Assembly: GCA_030012235.1 (NCBI GenBank)
Contig: JASCXY010000004.1
Span: 1 to 48,756, forward strand
Reading direction: 5' to 3'
Source: Balneolaceae bacterium ANBcel3
Lineage (GTDB): Bacteria; Bacteroidota; Rhodothermia; Balneolales; Natronogracilivirgulaceae
Length of the DNA stretch: 48,756 nucleotides
Position 1 is the stretch's first letter. Each line of letters starts with the position of its first letter. Made by a program: the position numbers and the translations under genes. The notes beneath the pieces are model-generated. The model had not been told where the DNA came from and did no database searches. It saw nothing but the letters and a program-made list of their open reading frames with translations. Positions 46,718 to 48,756 of this stretch are shown here, one piece after another.

Positions 46718-46849
46718 GATTCTTTTTGATATTGACAAATCATATAATTCGTTATTGTTTACCATTATTAAGTTACTGTCAACCTGACACATACCGTTTT
46801 GCAAAAAATATGTATGTGTTTAACCAGAACATCCAAAACCTGAAAAGTC

Positions 46850-48756
46850 ATGGATTTTTTAATAACAAAATTACCAATGGCTATACTTCTTGCGGCTTTG
46901 CCGGGTTTAGCCTTTGCCCAGATAACCATGAGCCAGCCATTAACTATCAATGAGGAGGAGTATTTTGAGAGAAAAGGTGTTAATGTCCTCTCTTTCAGCA
47001 ATGCTCCGGGTGGCATGTTTAACGATTCCAAAACCAGTGGTGTCGAAATTATCCATCATGGTATACGCACCGCTACTAACGGTGATGTCCGCTTTTTGCA
47101 CACACCTGAACAGTGGGACGGCCTCGGAAATATCCTGGAACGAACGGTTGACAAGGCCAATAATACGATTGAAACTAAACTGGAGTACCCAGAATATCAT
47201 TTTGAATACCGTATCCGCACTACGGCTAAAGGGAACACCATGGTAGTTTCTGTTCACCTTGATGAACCTCTTCCACCATTGTTAGAAGGCCGGGCCGGAT
47301 TTAATATGGAATTTATACCCGCTGAATATTTTGGCAAAACCTGGAAAATGGATCAATCTACAGGGCTATTTCCGCGTCACCCCAGCGGACCCATGAATGT
47401 AAAGGAAGATGGTTCAACAGAACCCACCTATTTTGCCAAGGGTAATACCTTCATTCTGGCGCCGGAAGATCCGGAACGCAGGGTTACCATTCGTGAAGCT
47501 ACCGGTTCGAACGAACTGATGGTTTTTGATGGAAGAAATAAAGCTCAGAACGGTTGGTATGTCGTTCGCAGCCTGATTCCGGCAGAACAATCAGGAAAAG
47601 TGATTGAGTGGGAAATCGATATTCATGCTATCCCTGACTGGATCCGGACACCTGTAATCACCTATTCCCAGGTCGGGTACCATCCGGATCAACCCAAACG
47701 GGCAGTAATTGAATTGGATAAAAACGACCAGCCGGAAGCCAATGCCCGCCTCCTTCGTGTTCAAAAAGATGGAGAGCTGACAGAAGTACTGGATAGAAGG
47801 CTTGAATCGTGGGGACGTTATCTCCGGTACAATTATGTTACGTTCGATTTTTCAGAAATCCGGGAGCCCGGTATATATAAAATTGCGTACGGAGATCAGA
47901 CATCCGGACCTGTGCGTATTGATCCCACGGTGCATGATGATACCTGGCATCTGACTCTGGATGTGTTCTTCCCTGTACAGATGGACCATATGAAGGTACG
48001 GGAAGCTTATCGGGTTTGGCACGGTGCATCTCACCTTGACGATGCCATTCAGGCTCCGCCTCATTATGAGCACTTCGATTTGTATCGCCATGAAGAGACC
48101 GATACAGACTTTGAAACGTTTGAGCACATTCCCGGCTTAAATTATGGTGGATGGTACGATGCCGGTGACTATGACATTCGAACTCAATCTCAGTACTTTA
48201 CCGTTCAGCACCTGGTTCACACGCATGAATTGTTCCAAATTGAACGGGATAATACGACCGTAAGCCAGGAAACCAGGTATGTGGAAATTCATCGTCCCGA
48301 TGGCGTCCCGGATATCATCCAGCAAATTGAACACGGTACGCTGGGACTCATTGCCCAACATCGGGCCGTGGGACATGCCATTCCAGGTATTGTGGCCGGA
48401 CATCTGTATCAATACACACACCTTGGTGACGGGATTACCAAGACAAATAATATGATCTACGATCCTGAAATGGATCCGTTTGCAGATCAACGCCATCCTG
48501 GTACCATGTATAATCCCTCTACTACGGCTCCCGGCCCTGACGAGCGGGTGATGGAAAACGATGGTATCCGAAGCGGACACTTTGACAGCCGCTGGGCTTT
48601 TACAACGAATACGTCCGCTTTGAATTATGGCTCAGCCGCTTCTTTGGCCGCTGCAAGCCGCGTCTTACGTGGATATAACGATGATCTTGCGGAAGAATGT
48701 ATTGAAACAGCTCTGAATGTCTGGGAATATGAGCAGGGAAGAGAACCCAATCTGTT
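46850..48756 (+). CDS. Glycoside hydrolase family 9 enzyme, partial (3' end cut by window edge)
   Basis: Open from ATG at 46850 to the edge: 635 full codons. A signal peptide (LPMAILLAALPGLAFAQ) is followed by about 240 residues of beta-rich sequence I do not recognise. An Ig-like CelD N-terminal domain starts near residue 265 (RTPVITYSQVGYHPDQP), and the GH9 (alpha/alpha)6 barrel follows. The barrel shows NYGGWYDAGDYDIRTQSQYF with the catalytic-base Asp pair D437/D440. GH9 enzymes are mostly endo- or exo-glucanases with an inverting mechanism; some act on xyloglucan or on amino sugars. The catalytic acid Glu lies beyond the edge. An upstream in-frame ATG at 46814 meets a stop, which fixes the start. 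Confidence 0.9.
   Translation, partial: MDFLITKLPMAILLAALPGLAFAQITMSQPLTINEEEYFERKGVNVLSFSNAPGGMFNDSKTSGVEIIHHGIRTATNGDVRFLHTPEQWDGLGNILERTVDKANNTIETKLEYPEYHFEYRIRTTAKGNTMVVSVHLDEPLPPLLEGRAGFNMEFIPAEYFGKTWKMDQSTGLFPRHPSGPMNVKEDGSTEPTYFAKGNTFILAPEDPERRVTIREATGSNELMVFDGRNKAQNGWYVVRSLIPAEQSGKVIEWEIDIHAIPDWIRTPVITYSQVGYHPDQPKRAVIELDKNDQPEANARLLRVQKDGELTEVLDRRLESWGRYLRYNYVTFDFSEIREPGIYKIAYGDQTSGPVRIDPTVHDDTWHLTLDVFFPVQMDHMKVREAYRVWHGASHLDDAIQAPPHYEHFDLYRHEETDTDFETFEHIPGLNYGGWYDAGDYDIRTQSQYFTVQHLVHTHELFQIERDNTTVSQETRYVEIHRPDGVPDIIQQIEHGTLGLIAQHRAVGHAIPGIVAGHLYQYTHLGDGITKTNNMIYDPEMDPFADQRHPGTMYNPSTTAPGPDERVMENDGIRSGHFDSRWAFTTNTSALNYGSAASLAAASRVLRGYNDDLAEECIETALNVWEYEQGREPNL

Noticed and set aside
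46726-46953. 75-codon plus-strand frame before and across the GH9 start
   Set aside because: It is a different frame from the GH9 signal peptide, with no domain and a poor start context.
1-48756. CRISPR arrays, insertion sequences, tRNA and rRNA genes
   Set aside because: No regularly spaced repeats, no transposase-like product, no T-loop GTTCGAATCC-type element in a cloverleaf context, and no rRNA-like stretch were seen on either strand.

Overview
The window reads as chromosomal DNA from a member of the Bacteroidota/Balneolota/Rhodothermota (FCB) branch, with Balneolaceae-like bacteria the best guess. Three signs support this. One large exported protein ends in a type IX secretion sorting tail. 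Most genes have AT-rich leaders without a strong Shine-Dalgarno sequence, and a few carry TAnnTTTG-type -7 boxes. The gene families (tricorn-like S41 protease, YfhO, GNAT/PlsC fusion, xylan enzymes with signal peptides or lipoboxes) fit the same branch. This is inference from gene content; no rRNA or tRNA is present to settle it.

Layout. 1-735: HPr (minus, cut by the left edge) and gatC. 882-9751: a compact envelope-polysaccharide block with YfhO-type membrane protein, GT4 glycosyltransferase, Wzx-type flippase, FrhB/FdhB-like iron-sulfur protein and polysaccharide pyruvyltransferase; a mazEF toxin-antitoxin pair with its own promoter sits in the middle. 9874-16918: hisS, a small membrane-anchored unknown, a two-domain acyltransferase probably making amino-acid lipids (minus), and clpS-clpA. 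17012-23591 (minus): tricorn-like protease, chemotaxis receptor and AraC-type regulator. 24109-32980: LacI-type regulator followed by a complete TRAP transporter (dctP-dctQ-dctM), then a large secreted CotH/lamin-tail protein and a small lipoprotein.

33099-43620 (all minus) is a glucuronoxylan-utilisation cluster. In transcription order it is xylB, xylA, SDR oxidoreductase, GH67 alpha-glucuronidase, GPH-type sugar symporter, GH10 xylanase, GH51 arabinofuranosidase. The three glycoside hydrolases are exported, so xylan would be cut at the cell surface or in the periplasm. Pentose would enter through the GPH symporter and be converted by XylA and XylB to xylulose 5-phosphate. Released uronates may be handled by the nearby TRAP system and the SDR; this is inference. 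No SusC/SusD pair is present. Hairpins lie between several cistrons and look like points of transcript processing or attenuation. A 736-base spacer with palindromes separates this cluster from a divergent membrane protein with a spermidine-synthase-like domain, followed by a GH9 glycosidase cut by the right edge.

No single spectacular unknown system stands out. The most interesting items are the spermidine-synthase-like membrane protein without the expected catalytic Asp, the FrhB-like/pyruvyltransferase pair, the paired inverted repeats at 43954/44054, the LacI-type palindrome at 28297 and the inter-cistronic hairpins of the xylan cluster.
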